Virus record (IMG/VR): IMGVR_UViG_3300030104_000522
Location: 1,437 to 46,612 of that record
Origin: a virus
DNA length: 45,176 bases
Reading direction: 5' to 3' (one strand)
The position numbers were made by a program, and so were the translations under genes. The stretch's first letter is position 1; each line of letters starts with the position of its first letter. Below the pieces are notes generated by a model. That model saw nothing but the letters and a program-made list of their open reading frames with translations, made no database searches and was not told where the DNA came from. Shown here piece after piece: positions 7,841 through 14,200 of the stretch.

Positions 7841-8770
7841 ATGAATGATATAATGAATATTAATACTGATAATTACGCAGTAATGGCAAAAGCTATGGGC
7901 TTTGCTAGCGAAAATAAGAAATCTTCTGCGAAAGCAGTTATACTTCCTAGATTTAGGATATGGCATCAACCTATTATGGGGCAAGCCAAAGTTAATGGTA
8001 AAACTGCTAATGTAGAAGTTGTTGAAGGTGGTTCATACAGACTAGAAATACCTTCAAAAGAAGAGGGTGGTGATTCGACTTTTATATTTTCTAAGTCGGC
8101 AACCTTTAGAGTCTTTGCACAAAGATTTATGTGGCGAAGATTTGTTGCTAATAAAAACCCTAAACCTAATGAGCCAAAAGGTTCTTTTCATAGAACATTA
8201 ATGGCAGATAGTTTATCTTTTGATTTAAAGGATAATATGGGTGGTTTTAATTGTGGCAAACCTTCAGGTTACGTAAAAGACTTTAAGGCACTTCCTCAAA
8301 ACATGCAAGACTTACTTAGACAAATACGAAAAGTAAGAGTCTTGTTTGGGTATGCAACTCTAGTAGACCCTGTCGATTCAGATGGTAAACCTACTAAACT
8401 TGATACTACACCTGTGATATGGGAGATAGATAATAGAAATGCTGTCGCTCATTTAGGAGAAGTATTATCTGAAGTTGAAAAGAAAAAGAGATTGCCTATT
8501 CAACACAATATAAATTTAGTAACTGAAAAAAATGAACTGCCTAATGGCACTAGTTACTATACACCAGTCGCCACTGTCGATACGAAAAACTCTATTGATA
8601 TTGTAGAATCTGACCAAGAAGTGTTTAAGGACTTTATGGAATATATTAAAAACTATAATGATTATGTCAACACACAATGGTCTGAAAAGTCTGCAGATGC
8701 AGAGCCATCAAAAAACGACATGAAAACTGTAGAGTCTTTCGTAGACATTGACGACACTGAGGTAGCGTAA
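7841..8770 (+). CDS. Candidate ssDNA-binding protein (unrecognised family)
   Basis: The 309-residue product has no motif I can name. It has a mixed charged/aromatic body ('FAQRFMWRRFVA' near residue 90) and a short acidic C-terminal tail (residues about 293-309, with D/E clustered in 'VDIDDTEVA'), as in T7 gp2.5 and bacterial SSB proteins. It sits between the DNA polymerase and two nucleases, where T7-like phages keep replication accessories. AAAGGAG precedes the ATG and a strong-looking promoter (P4) lies directly upstream, as expected for an abundant protein. ssDNA binding is therefore a reasonable inference from position, tail and expected expression, not a homology call. Confidence 0.75.
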   Translation: MNDIMNINTDNYAVMAKAMGFASENKKSSAKAVILPRFRIWHQPIMGQAKVNGKTANVEVVEGGSYRLEIPSKEEGGDSTFIFSKSATFRVFAQRFMWRRFVANKNPKPNEPKGSFHRTLMADSLSFDLKDNMGGFNCGKPSGYVKDFKALPQNMQDLLRQIRKVRVLFGYATLVDPVDSDGKPTKLDTTPVIWEIDNRNAVAHLGEVLSEVEKKKRLPIQHNINLVTEKNELPNGTSYYTPVATVDTKNSIDIVESDQEVFKDFMEYIKNYNDYVNTQWSEKSADAEPSKNDMKTVESFVDIDDTEVA

Positions 8771-8774
8771 ATTA

Positions 8775-9524
8775 ATGTTAAAGAATAATCCTTTTGAGGT
8801 ACATAACATTAACTACCTATCACCTAGCAATATAAATACCTACATAAGCGATATGCCTATGTGGGTAGCTAGGTATCTATTTGGTATTAAATCAGGTAGT
8901 GGAGCAGGTGCTATTAGAGGTACTGTACAAGAAGCTGTGCTAGCTAATAAGTATACTACAGGAAAGTTTGATTTTAATTTATTAGAAATACAATTTATGG
9001 ATATGTGTGCAGAATCTAATATTAATTTAAGCAATCCTAAAGTAGCTAAAGAAAAAGGTTTACTTAGAAAGTTTGGCGAGGTTATTGATAAAAATTTTAA
9101 GTATGAAAACTTAGAAGAGTATCAAGAAAAAGTTGAAGTACAGTTTGATGATATGCCTGTTCCTGTAATTGGATATATCGACTTTAGATTTAAAGATAAA
9201 ATTGTAGATTTAAAAACATCAACAAGAATGCCAAGTAAACCTACTGAAGCACAGAAGAGACAGATGGCATTATACTCTATGGCATATCCAAATAATAGTG
9301 TTGATTTATTTTTTGCTACACCAAAAGATTATAATAAGTTTACGCTTAATAATTTATCTGTGTATAAAAATCAACTTAAAAAAGTAGCTTTTAGTATACA
9401 GAAGTTTTTGTCTATTAGTAATGACAAACATGAGCTAGCTTCTTTAATCTATCCAAACTATGATTCGTGGACTTGGAGCGATTACTTAAAGAAAGAAGCA
9501 AAGAAAATATGGGGAGATAAATAA
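8775..9524 (+). CDS. PD-(D/E)XK nuclease, RecB/Cas4-like exonuclease
   Basis: The 249-residue protein carries the RecB-family nuclease core: 'GYIDFRF' (D136), then 'VDLKTS' (D145, K147) and a downstream 'QMALYSMAY' helix with the conserved Gln (Q163). The N-terminal 'LSPSNINTYI' helix is also typical of Cas4/RecB-like phage exonucleases. It may degrade host DNA or process recombination intermediates, replacing T7 gp6. GAGGT lies about a dozen bases before the start. Its stop shares a base with the next ATG (TAATG). Confidence 0.85.
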   Translation: MLKNNPFEVHNINYLSPSNINTYISDMPMWVARYLFGIKSGSGAGAIRGTVQEAVLANKYTTGKFDFNLLEIQFMDMCAESNINLSNPKVAKEKGLLRKFGEVIDKNFKYENLEEYQEKVEVQFDDMPVPVIGYIDFRFKDKIVDLKTSTRMPSKPTEAQKRQMALYSMAYPNNSVDLFFATPKDYNKFTLNNLSVYKNQLKKVAFSIQKFLSISNDKHELASLIYPNYDSWTWSDYLKKEAKKIWGDK

Positions 9525-9727
9525 TGTCAGATTTAAAAGCAGATGATATGGCAGAAATGATTAAGGAAAAAGAAAGAGAACTCTTTGAACTTAAAAAAGA
9601 ATATCGCGAACGTAGAACCGAAGGCTTACGTCATGCACTAGAACAGAAAAAAGAAGCTGAAAAACTAGTACGTAATGAGATGAAAGCTCTTGGTTATGAC
9701 ACCACAACCTATCGTTATTGGTTATAG
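9524..9727 (+). CDS. Small coiled-coil protein, unknown function
   Basis: The 67-residue, charged protein is almost entirely one predicted helix (residues about 5-58, rich in Glu, Lys and Arg with Leu/Met at heptad-like spacing) and ends in 'TYRYWL'. The start overlaps the nuclease stop by one base and its own stop abuts the endonuclease I start, so it lies inside a nuclease operon. It might be an accessory subunit of either nuclease, but no family is recognised. Confidence 0.65.
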   Translation: MSDLKADDMAEMIKEKERELFELKKEYRERRTEGLRHALEQKKEAEKLVRNEMKALGYDTTTYRYWL

Positions 9728-10180
9728 ATGTCAGCGTATAGTGCTACCCAAATGGCACGTAAACATGGGTATAGGAGTGGTTTAGAGGATAAAGTTGCTA
9801 CTTATCTTACAGAACAAAACGTCAATTTCCTATATGAAAAAATTAAGATTGAGTGGGAAGACCTCGCGTATCGCACCTATACCCCTGATTTTATATTAGA
9901 TAATGGAATAATAATAGAAACAAAAGGAAGGTTTATCGCATTAGATAGGAGAAAACATCTCGCTATCAAAAAGCAACATCCTGAATTAGATATACGATTT
10001 ATCTTTACAAATAGTAAAAATAAACTTCGTAAAGGAGCAAAGTCTTCGTATGCAGAATGGTGTATTAAATATGGTTTTAGGTACTTTGATAGAATAATAC
10101 CTGAAGACTGGTTAAAAGAAAAGGGTAATAATAAATATCCTAAGTTTATAAAATACAAAAACAAAAAAATAAGGAGATAG
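9728..10180 (+). CDS. Endonuclease I, Holliday-junction resolvase (T7 gp3 type)
   Basis: The 150-residue protein matches T7 endonuclease I in length and motif order: E20 in 'RSGLEDK', D54 in 'YTPDFIL', and E64/K66 in 'IIETKGRF', the full catalytic set of this dimeric resolvase. It cleaves branched DNA, debranching replication products before packaging, and may help degrade host DNA. The start directly follows the previous stop. Its end is lysine-rich. The neighbours (polymerase, RecB-like nuclease) fit a T7-like replication and recombination block. Confidence 0.93.
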   Translation: MSAYSATQMARKHGYRSGLEDKVATYLTEQNVNFLYEKIKIEWEDLAYRTYTPDFILDNGIIIETKGRFIALDRRKHLAIKKQHPELDIRFIFTNSKNKLRKGAKSSYAEWCIKYGFRYFDRIIPEDWLKEKGNNKYPKFIKYKNKKIRR

Positions 10181-10181
10181 T

Positions 10182-10505
10182 ATGCGAATAAACAATGAAG
10201 ATTTCTATATACAACTTGTTCCCGACTTAGATAAAAATAAAAATTGGTTAGGTACACTACAAGTTAATATCGTTACATCAAATGTAAATCCTATAGACGA
10301 CGATGGGTACAATCAAATATTTCATTTGTGCCAACTAATATCCTCTGTAGTTCCTTACATGGATGATAATCCCGATATAATAGCGGAGTTAGAAAAATAT
10401 ATGAAAGTAGAACAAAAAAATAATAAACCTACTAAAAAAATAGTAAGTAAACAAGGCAATGTAATAAATTTAAACTTTACATCTAAAACTAATGGGAGTG
10501 CTTAA
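10182..10505 (+). CDS. Hypothetical protein, 107 aa
   Basis: AAGGAG stands a few bases before the ATG. The product has an N-terminal beta-like stretch ('DFYIQLVPDL', 'GTLQVNIVTS'), a helix around residues 40-75 and a basic C-terminal tail. I do not recognise it. It overlaps the DUF3310 start by one base, so it belongs to the same early operon. Confidence 0.65.
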   Translation: MRINNEDFYIQLVPDLDKNKNWLGTLQVNIVTSNVNPIDDDGYNQIFHLCQLISSVVPYMDDNPDIIAELEKYMKVEQKNNKPTKKIVSKQGNVINLNFTSKTNGSA

Positions 10506-10765
10506 TGGCTGATATAAAAGATTTGATAGATTTTCAAAAAGATACAGCTGATATGGTTAATCATCCACCACATTATAATCAAAAAGGTATAGAGTGTATT
10601 GATGCCATTGAAGCTGCTACAGATATAGGTTTTGAATATTATTTACAGGGCAATATAATTAAATACCTTTGGCGATATAGATATAAGAATGGTATAGAGG
10701 ACCTAAAGAAAGCCCAGTGGTATTTAAATAAATTAGTTAGGATAAAACATGGTAACGAAAGTTAG
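10505..10765 (+). CDS. DUF3310 protein (phage nucleotide kinase-like)
   Basis: The 86-residue protein shows the DUF3310 pattern: 'VNHPPHYNQKGIECIDAIEA' (starting at about residue 18), then 'GNIIKYLWRYRYKNGIEDLKKAQWYL' split over two helices. The family is common in phages and has been annotated as nucleotide kinase-like, though its activity is poorly established. Its position just before ribonucleotide reductase fits a role in nucleotide supply. It overlaps the 58-residue gene that follows by 17 bases. Confidence 0.85.
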   Translation: MADIKDLIDFQKDTADMVNHPPHYNQKGIECIDAIEAATDIGFEYYLQGNIIKYLWRYRYKNGIEDLKKAQWYLNKLVRIKHGNES

Positions 10766-10925
10766 AGTTGCAATGACTGTTATCATAGACGAATCAGAGT
10801 ATCCCATGCCTGCTGATGAAAGAGTAAACGAAGAAGTAAAAGACGTGATAAAAGAAATGTTTCACGACTATGATGGCATGGATATTAAAAGTATTAAAAC
10901 TACTATGGAGAAAATATATGATTAA
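10749..10925 (+). CDS. Small acidic protein, 58 aa
   Basis: An open frame from ATG at 10749 to TAA at 10923-10925 encodes 58 residues, beginning 'MVTKVRVAMTVIIDESEYP' and ending 'TTMEKIYD'. It starts inside the end of DUF3310 and ends eight bases into the RNR gene, filling what would otherwise be a gap of 152 bases in a tightly packed operon. That packing, and its coupling to both neighbours, argue that it is real. The N-terminal half looks like a beta strand, the C-terminal half like an acidic helix. Function unknown. Confidence 0.7.
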   Translation: MVTKVRVAMTVIIDESEYPMPADERVNEEVKDVIKEMFHDYDGMDIKSIKTTMEKIYD

Positions 10926-12891
10926 AAATAATGTAGCCTTACCTACAGACTACCAAAATTTTATAGCATTATCTAGATATGCTAGATGGTTGCCTAATGA
11001 AAATAGAAGAGAGGTATGGTCAGAAACTGTAGATAGATATATGTCTTTTATGGAAAATCATTTAAAAGAAAACCATAATTATTCTATATCTTCTGATATA
11101 AAAGATAGTATATATAATCATATAACAGAACTACAAACGATGCCTAGTATGAGAGCATTAATGACAGCAGGCCCTGCATTAGATAGATGTCATGTAGCAG
11201 GATATAACTGCTCATACTTACCTGTAGATAGCCCTCGTGCGTTTGATGAGTGTATGTATATACTTATGTGTGGTACAGGTGTTGGTTTCTCTGTAGAAAG
11301 AGAAAACGTAGATAAACTACCTATAGTTAATGAACACTTTGAAAATAGTTCTACTGAAATTAGAGTAGCCGATTCTAGGTCAGGGTGGGCAAAAGCCCTA
11401 CGAGAGTGGATAGCTATGTTATATGTGGGACAAATCCCACAATTAAATGTAGACGATGTTAGACCTGCAGGAGCTAGACTTAAAACATTTGGTGGCAGAG
11501 CTTCAGGACCTGCCCCATTAGTTGATTTATTTAATTTTTGTATCGAAGCATTTAAAGGAGCTGCAGGTAGAAGACTGTATCCTATTGAATGCCACGATAT
11601 AATGTGTAAGATTGGTGAAGTTGTTGTCGTCGGAGGGGTACGACGTAGTGCGCTTATCAGTCTTTCCAATCTTGGTGATGACCAAATGCGTCATGCTAAG
11701 TCTGGACAATGGTGGGAAAACGAAGGACAACGTGCATTAGCAAACAACAGCGTTGCCTATAAAGGAAAGATAGACATGGAGACATTCATGCGTGAATGGT
11801 TGTCTCTTGTGCAAAGTAAATCAGGAGAGCGTGGTATCTTTAATCGTAAATCTGCAAAAGAACAAGCAATGAAAAACGGTAGAAGAAAAACAAACTATGC
11901 ATTTGGTTGTAATCCGTGTAGTGAAATTATACTTAGACCGTATCAATTTTGTAATTTATCTGAAGTAGTTGTACGAGCAGACGATACTATTGAAACACTA
12001 AAGGAAAAAGTTAAAATTGCTACTCTGTTGGGTACATTTCAATCTACTCTTACTAACTTTAAATATTTACGTAAGATATGGAAAGACAATACAGAAGAAG
12101 AAAGACTACTAGGGGTATCTTTAACAGGTATTATGGATAGTAAATTACTAAATGACCATAACACTTTATTTTTTGAGGATGGTCAACAAGTATTTGACGA
12201 TGGTCGTATTGGTGATATTCTAAAAGAATTAAAACAAGTTGCTATTGATACAAATAAAAAAATAGCTAAAACTTTAGGCATACCACAATCAACTGCTATT
12301 ACTTGTGTAAAGCCTAGTGGTACAGTATCCCAATTAGTAGATAGCGCGAGTGGTATTCATGCTAGACATAGTAAATACTATATCCGTACCGTTCGTGGCG
12401 ATAACAAAGACCCACTAACAGAATTTATGAAGTCTGCAGGTATACCTAACGAACCCGATGTAATGAAACCTGATAGCACTACAGTATTTAGTTTTCCTAT
12501 GAAAGCACCTGAAGGAGCTTCTACTAGAAATGATTTATCTGCTGTTGACCAGTTACTTATGTGGCAAGCATTTCAAAAACATTGGTGTGAACATAAACCA
12601 TCTGTAACTATTTCAGTAAGAGAAAACGAATGGTTAGATGTAGGTAGTTGGGTATATAAAAACTTCGATGAAATATCAGGTATTAGTTTTTTACCGCATA
12701 GTGACCACACTTATGCACAAGCACCTTACCAAGATGTAAAATATGATGAGTATAAAAAGCTTTTAGATAAAATGCCTGAGATTGATTGGAATCTCTTGAC
12801 AAATTATGAAAAAGATGATACAACATCAGGAGCAAAAGAGCTTGCTTGTACTGCAGGCGCTTGCGAGGTCGTAGACATAGGGGCTACATAA
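10918..12891 (+). CDS. nrdJ: Adenosylcobalamin-dependent (class II) ribonucleotide reductase
   Basis: The 657-residue protein resembles monomeric class II ribonucleoside-triphosphate reductase. It shows the active-site block 'NPCSEI' (N332, C334, E336), the reducible pair C98 ('YNCSY') and C345 ('QFCNLSE'), the 'VKPSGTVSQL' phosphate-binding loop, and a C-terminal redox pair C644/C649 ('ACTAGACE'). It makes deoxyribonucleotides for phage DNA using host vitamin B12 and thioredoxin-type reductants. I start at 10918 (GGAG at 10907-10910) rather than the upstream in-frame ATG at 10870, which lies within the previous gene without a ribosome site. No cobalamin riboswitch is visible. Codon use shifts in the middle of the gene (about 11600-11870). 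Confidence 0.95.
   Translation: MIKNNVALPTDYQNFIALSRYARWLPNENRREVWSETVDRYMSFMENHLKENHNYSISSDIKDSIYNHITELQTMPSMRALMTAGPALDRCHVAGYNCSYLPVDSPRAFDECMYILMCGTGVGFSVERENVDKLPIVNEHFENSSTEIRVADSRSGWAKALREWIAMLYVGQIPQLNVDDVRPAGARLKTFGGRASGPAPLVDLFNFCIEAFKGAAGRRLYPIECHDIMCKIGEVVVVGGVRRSALISLSNLGDDQMRHAKSGQWWENEGQRALANNSVAYKGKIDMETFMREWLSLVQSKSGERGIFNRKSAKEQAMKNGRRKTNYAFGCNPCSEIILRPYQFCNLSEVVVRADDTIETLKEKVKIATLLGTFQSTLTNFKYLRKIWKDNTEEERLLGVSLTGIMDSKLLNDHNTLFFEDGQQVFDDGRIGDILKELKQVAIDTNKKIAKTLGIPQSTAITCVKPSGTVSQLVDSASGIHARHSKYYIRTVRGDNKDPLTEFMKSAGIPNEPDVMKPDSTTVFSFPMKAPEGASTRNDLSAVDQLLMWQAFQKHWCEHKPSVTISVRENEWLDVGSWVYKNFDEISGISFLPHSDHTYAQAPYQDVKYDEYKKLLDKMPEIDWNLLTNYEKDDTTSGAKELACTAGACEVVDIGAT
12796..12824 (+). 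promoter_or_regulatory. Sigma-70-like promoter P5 with extended -10
   Basis: TTGACA at 12796-12801, a 17-base spacer and TACAAC at 12819-12824, with TG at 12816-12817 (TGnTACAAC). The start would be near 12831, giving a leader of about 155 bases that contains the hairpins at 12910-12937 before the gene at 12986. Confidence 0.5.
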
Positions 12892-12909
12892 TCAGGTATA
12901 ATCACACAC

Positions 12910-12959
12910 GGAGGTGTACTTTCACCCCTCTGAGGGGCTTTATATCAAGACTTTTTTTT
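12910..12959 (+). promoter_or_regulatory. Leader or terminator element with two mutually exclusive hairpins
   Basis: Between the RNR stop and the next gene (94 bases) there is a perfect hairpin, CCCCT (12925-12929), loop CTG, AGGGG (12933-12937), and then a run of eight T at 12952-12959. The 5' arm can instead pair with an upstream GGAGGTG (12910-12916) through CACCCCT (12923-12929). The T run is 14 bases past the hairpin, too far for a textbook intrinsic terminator. It may be a weak terminator, an mRNA-stabilising stem or a small attenuator. Confidence 0.45.
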
Positions 12960-12985
12960 AAATATTAACTATTTTGGAGCATTTT

Positions 12986-13405
12986 ATGCAGCATTTAGAA
13001 CCTAACAAGAAAAATCAGAAGAAATTTGACTTAGACCTGCAATATGGCAAAGTTAGAGAAAAAAGAATAGCAGAGATGCTAGAAAATAAAAAGATAGAGG
13101 TAAAAAGTGAAAGAGACATATGGCAAAAAACAGGCAATATCGCGATTGAATATGAGTGTTATGGAAAACCTAGTGGTATCTGTAGTACGGAAGCGGATTA
13201 TTGGTTTCATAATTTATGTATCGGTGAAGACACATTTGCTACTATTGTCTTTGAAACAAAAAGTTTAAAACGTATAATCGACAAACTAGATTATAAGAGA
13301 ACAGTATCAGGCGGAGACAATATGGCATCACGTATGTATTTATTAAATTTACAGAAACTGTTTTCATCTGATGTAATTAAAGCATTTAAAGCAAAGGAGA
13401 ACTAA
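12986..13405 (+). CDS. Phage protein with ExK nuclease-like core
   Basis: I start at ATG 12986, six bases after GGAG (12976-12979), giving 139 residues. The pattern 'IEVKSERD', then 'TGNIAIEYECYGKPSG' and 'STEADYWFH', recurs in phage proteins and resembles a PD-(D/E)XK nuclease core (E and K of 'EVK', with an upstream Glu in 'REKRIAEML'). A role in DNA processing is inferred; no activity is established from the sequence alone. It is the first gene after the RNR leader hairpins and leads a run of small genes ending in mazG. Confidence 0.7.
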   Translation: MQHLEPNKKNQKKFDLDLQYGKVREKRIAEMLENKKIEVKSERDIWQKTGNIAIEYECYGKPSGICSTEADYWFHNLCIGEDTFATIVFETKSLKRIIDKLDYKRTVSGGDNMASRMYLLNLQKLFSSDVIKAFKAKEN

Positions 13406-13666
13406 ATGAGAGAAATGTTAATAAGTGCTGCTCGCACATACTATATGGGCATGATTAATAAACACATAGCTAATATGGAAGTATTACTAACAAATCCAGT
13501 CGGTATCGGAGAAGACGCTCATCAAGATATACAGGCAGTCATTGAAGTAGAATTAGCTAAAATTGCTGACTATCATGATAAGTTAGAAATGCTACAAAAG
13601 TTTTTTGCAAAATCAGAGCAACAAAAACAATCTGAGGAGAATAAGGAAGATGAAAAGAAGAAATAA
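13406..13666 (+). CDS. Hypothetical helical protein, 86 aa
   Basis: AAGGAG lies a few bases before the ATG, which directly follows the previous stop. The product is mostly helical: 'MREMLISAARTYYMGMINKHIANMEVLL' spans the first helix region (two stretches), a second helix covers residues about 40-70, and the tail is highly charged with Lys and Glu. Small proteins of this kind occur in marine phages without known function. It overlaps the next gene by 17 bases. Confidence 0.65.
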   Translation: MREMLISAARTYYMGMINKHIANMEVLLTNPVGIGEDAHQDIQAVIEVELAKIADYHDKLEMLQKFFAKSEQQKQSEENKEDEKKK

Positions 13667-13865
13667 TCTTGCTAAGTATGATGCCCCTTTAAGTATTCAA
13701 TTTAAAAAGGGGCAACATGCATTCTTTAAAAATAAAGGACCTATGTATAATAGGAATACCATGCAGCATAGAGAATGGCAAAGAGGTTATAACTTTGCTT
13801 TTTTTAGTAATTTAGAAAGACTTAAAAAATATGAAGCTAGAAGAAGAAGCAAAAGAGTTTCTTAA
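13650..13865 (+). CDS. Small basic protein, 71 aa
   Basis: I choose ATG 13650 (AAGGAAG just upstream) instead of the in-frame ATG at 13605, which lies deep in the previous gene. The 71-residue product is rich in Arg, Lys and aromatics, for example 'MQHREWQRGYNFAFFSNL', and ends 'RRRSKRVS'. The charge suggests nucleic-acid binding, but no domain is recognised. It ends just before the ribosome site of mazG. Confidence 0.6.
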   Translation: MKRRNNLAKYDAPLSIQFKKGQHAFFKNKGPMYNRNTMQHREWQRGYNFAFFSNLERLKKYEARRRSKRVS

Positions 13866-13875
13866 AAGGAGAAAT

Positions 13876-14199
13876 ATGAGTAATATAACTGCTAAAGAGT
13901 ATCAAGACAAGGCTAAAGTAACTGCTATATTCCCAAAAGAAAAAGCCCTAGAGTATTTAGCTCTAGGGTTATCTTCTGAGTCTGGGGAAGTGGCAGGAAA
14001 GATTAAAAAAATCATACGAGATAAAGGTAAGTTAAATCCTACAGATTTAGGCGCTGAGATAGGCGATGTACTATGGTACTGTGCTTTACTAGCCGATGAA
14101 CTTAATTTAAATCTTGGTAAGATTATGGAAAACAATATTGAAAAACTACACTCTAGAAAAGCACGTGGGGTATTAGGTGGTTCAGGAGATAATCGTTAG
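13876..14199 (+). CDS. mazG: MazG-like nucleotide pyrophosphohydrolase
   Basis: Starting at ATG 13876 (AAGGAG at 13866-13871), the 107-residue protein has the all-alpha NTP pyrophosphohydrolase signature: E35-x2-E38 in 'SSESGEVAGK' and E61-x2-D64 in 'EIGDVLWY', the Mg-binding residues of the MazG family. Single-domain phage MazG proteins hydrolyse nucleoside triphosphates; effects on ppGpp or on the dNTP pool have been proposed. The frame could start earlier at 13831 but without a ribosome site. Its 3' end faces the virion arm with one base between stops, and it contains a terminator for the opposite strand (13935-13968). Confidence 0.9.
   Translation: MSNITAKEYQDKAKVTAIFPKEKALEYLALGLSSESGEVAGKIKKIIRDKGKLNPTDLGAEIGDVLWYCALLADELNLNLGKIMENNIEKLHSRKARGVLGGSGDNR
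13935..13968 (-). terminator. Intrinsic terminator for the virion arm, inside mazG
   Basis: Read on the - strand: CCCTAGAG (13968-13961), a seven-base loop, CTCTAGGG (13953-13946), C, then TTTTTCTTTT (13944-13935). The eight-base-pair perfect stem and following U tract make a standard rho-independent terminator. It lies about 230 bases past the last virion gene, within the coding sequence of mazG on the other strand. Confidence 0.75.
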
Positions 14200-14200
14200 T

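Noticed and set aside
11190-11669. 159-codon open frame on the - strand inside the RNR gene
   Set aside because: It lies wholly opposite a clear ribonucleotide reductase and partly in the GC-richer patch, where stops are rarer; no recognisable product.
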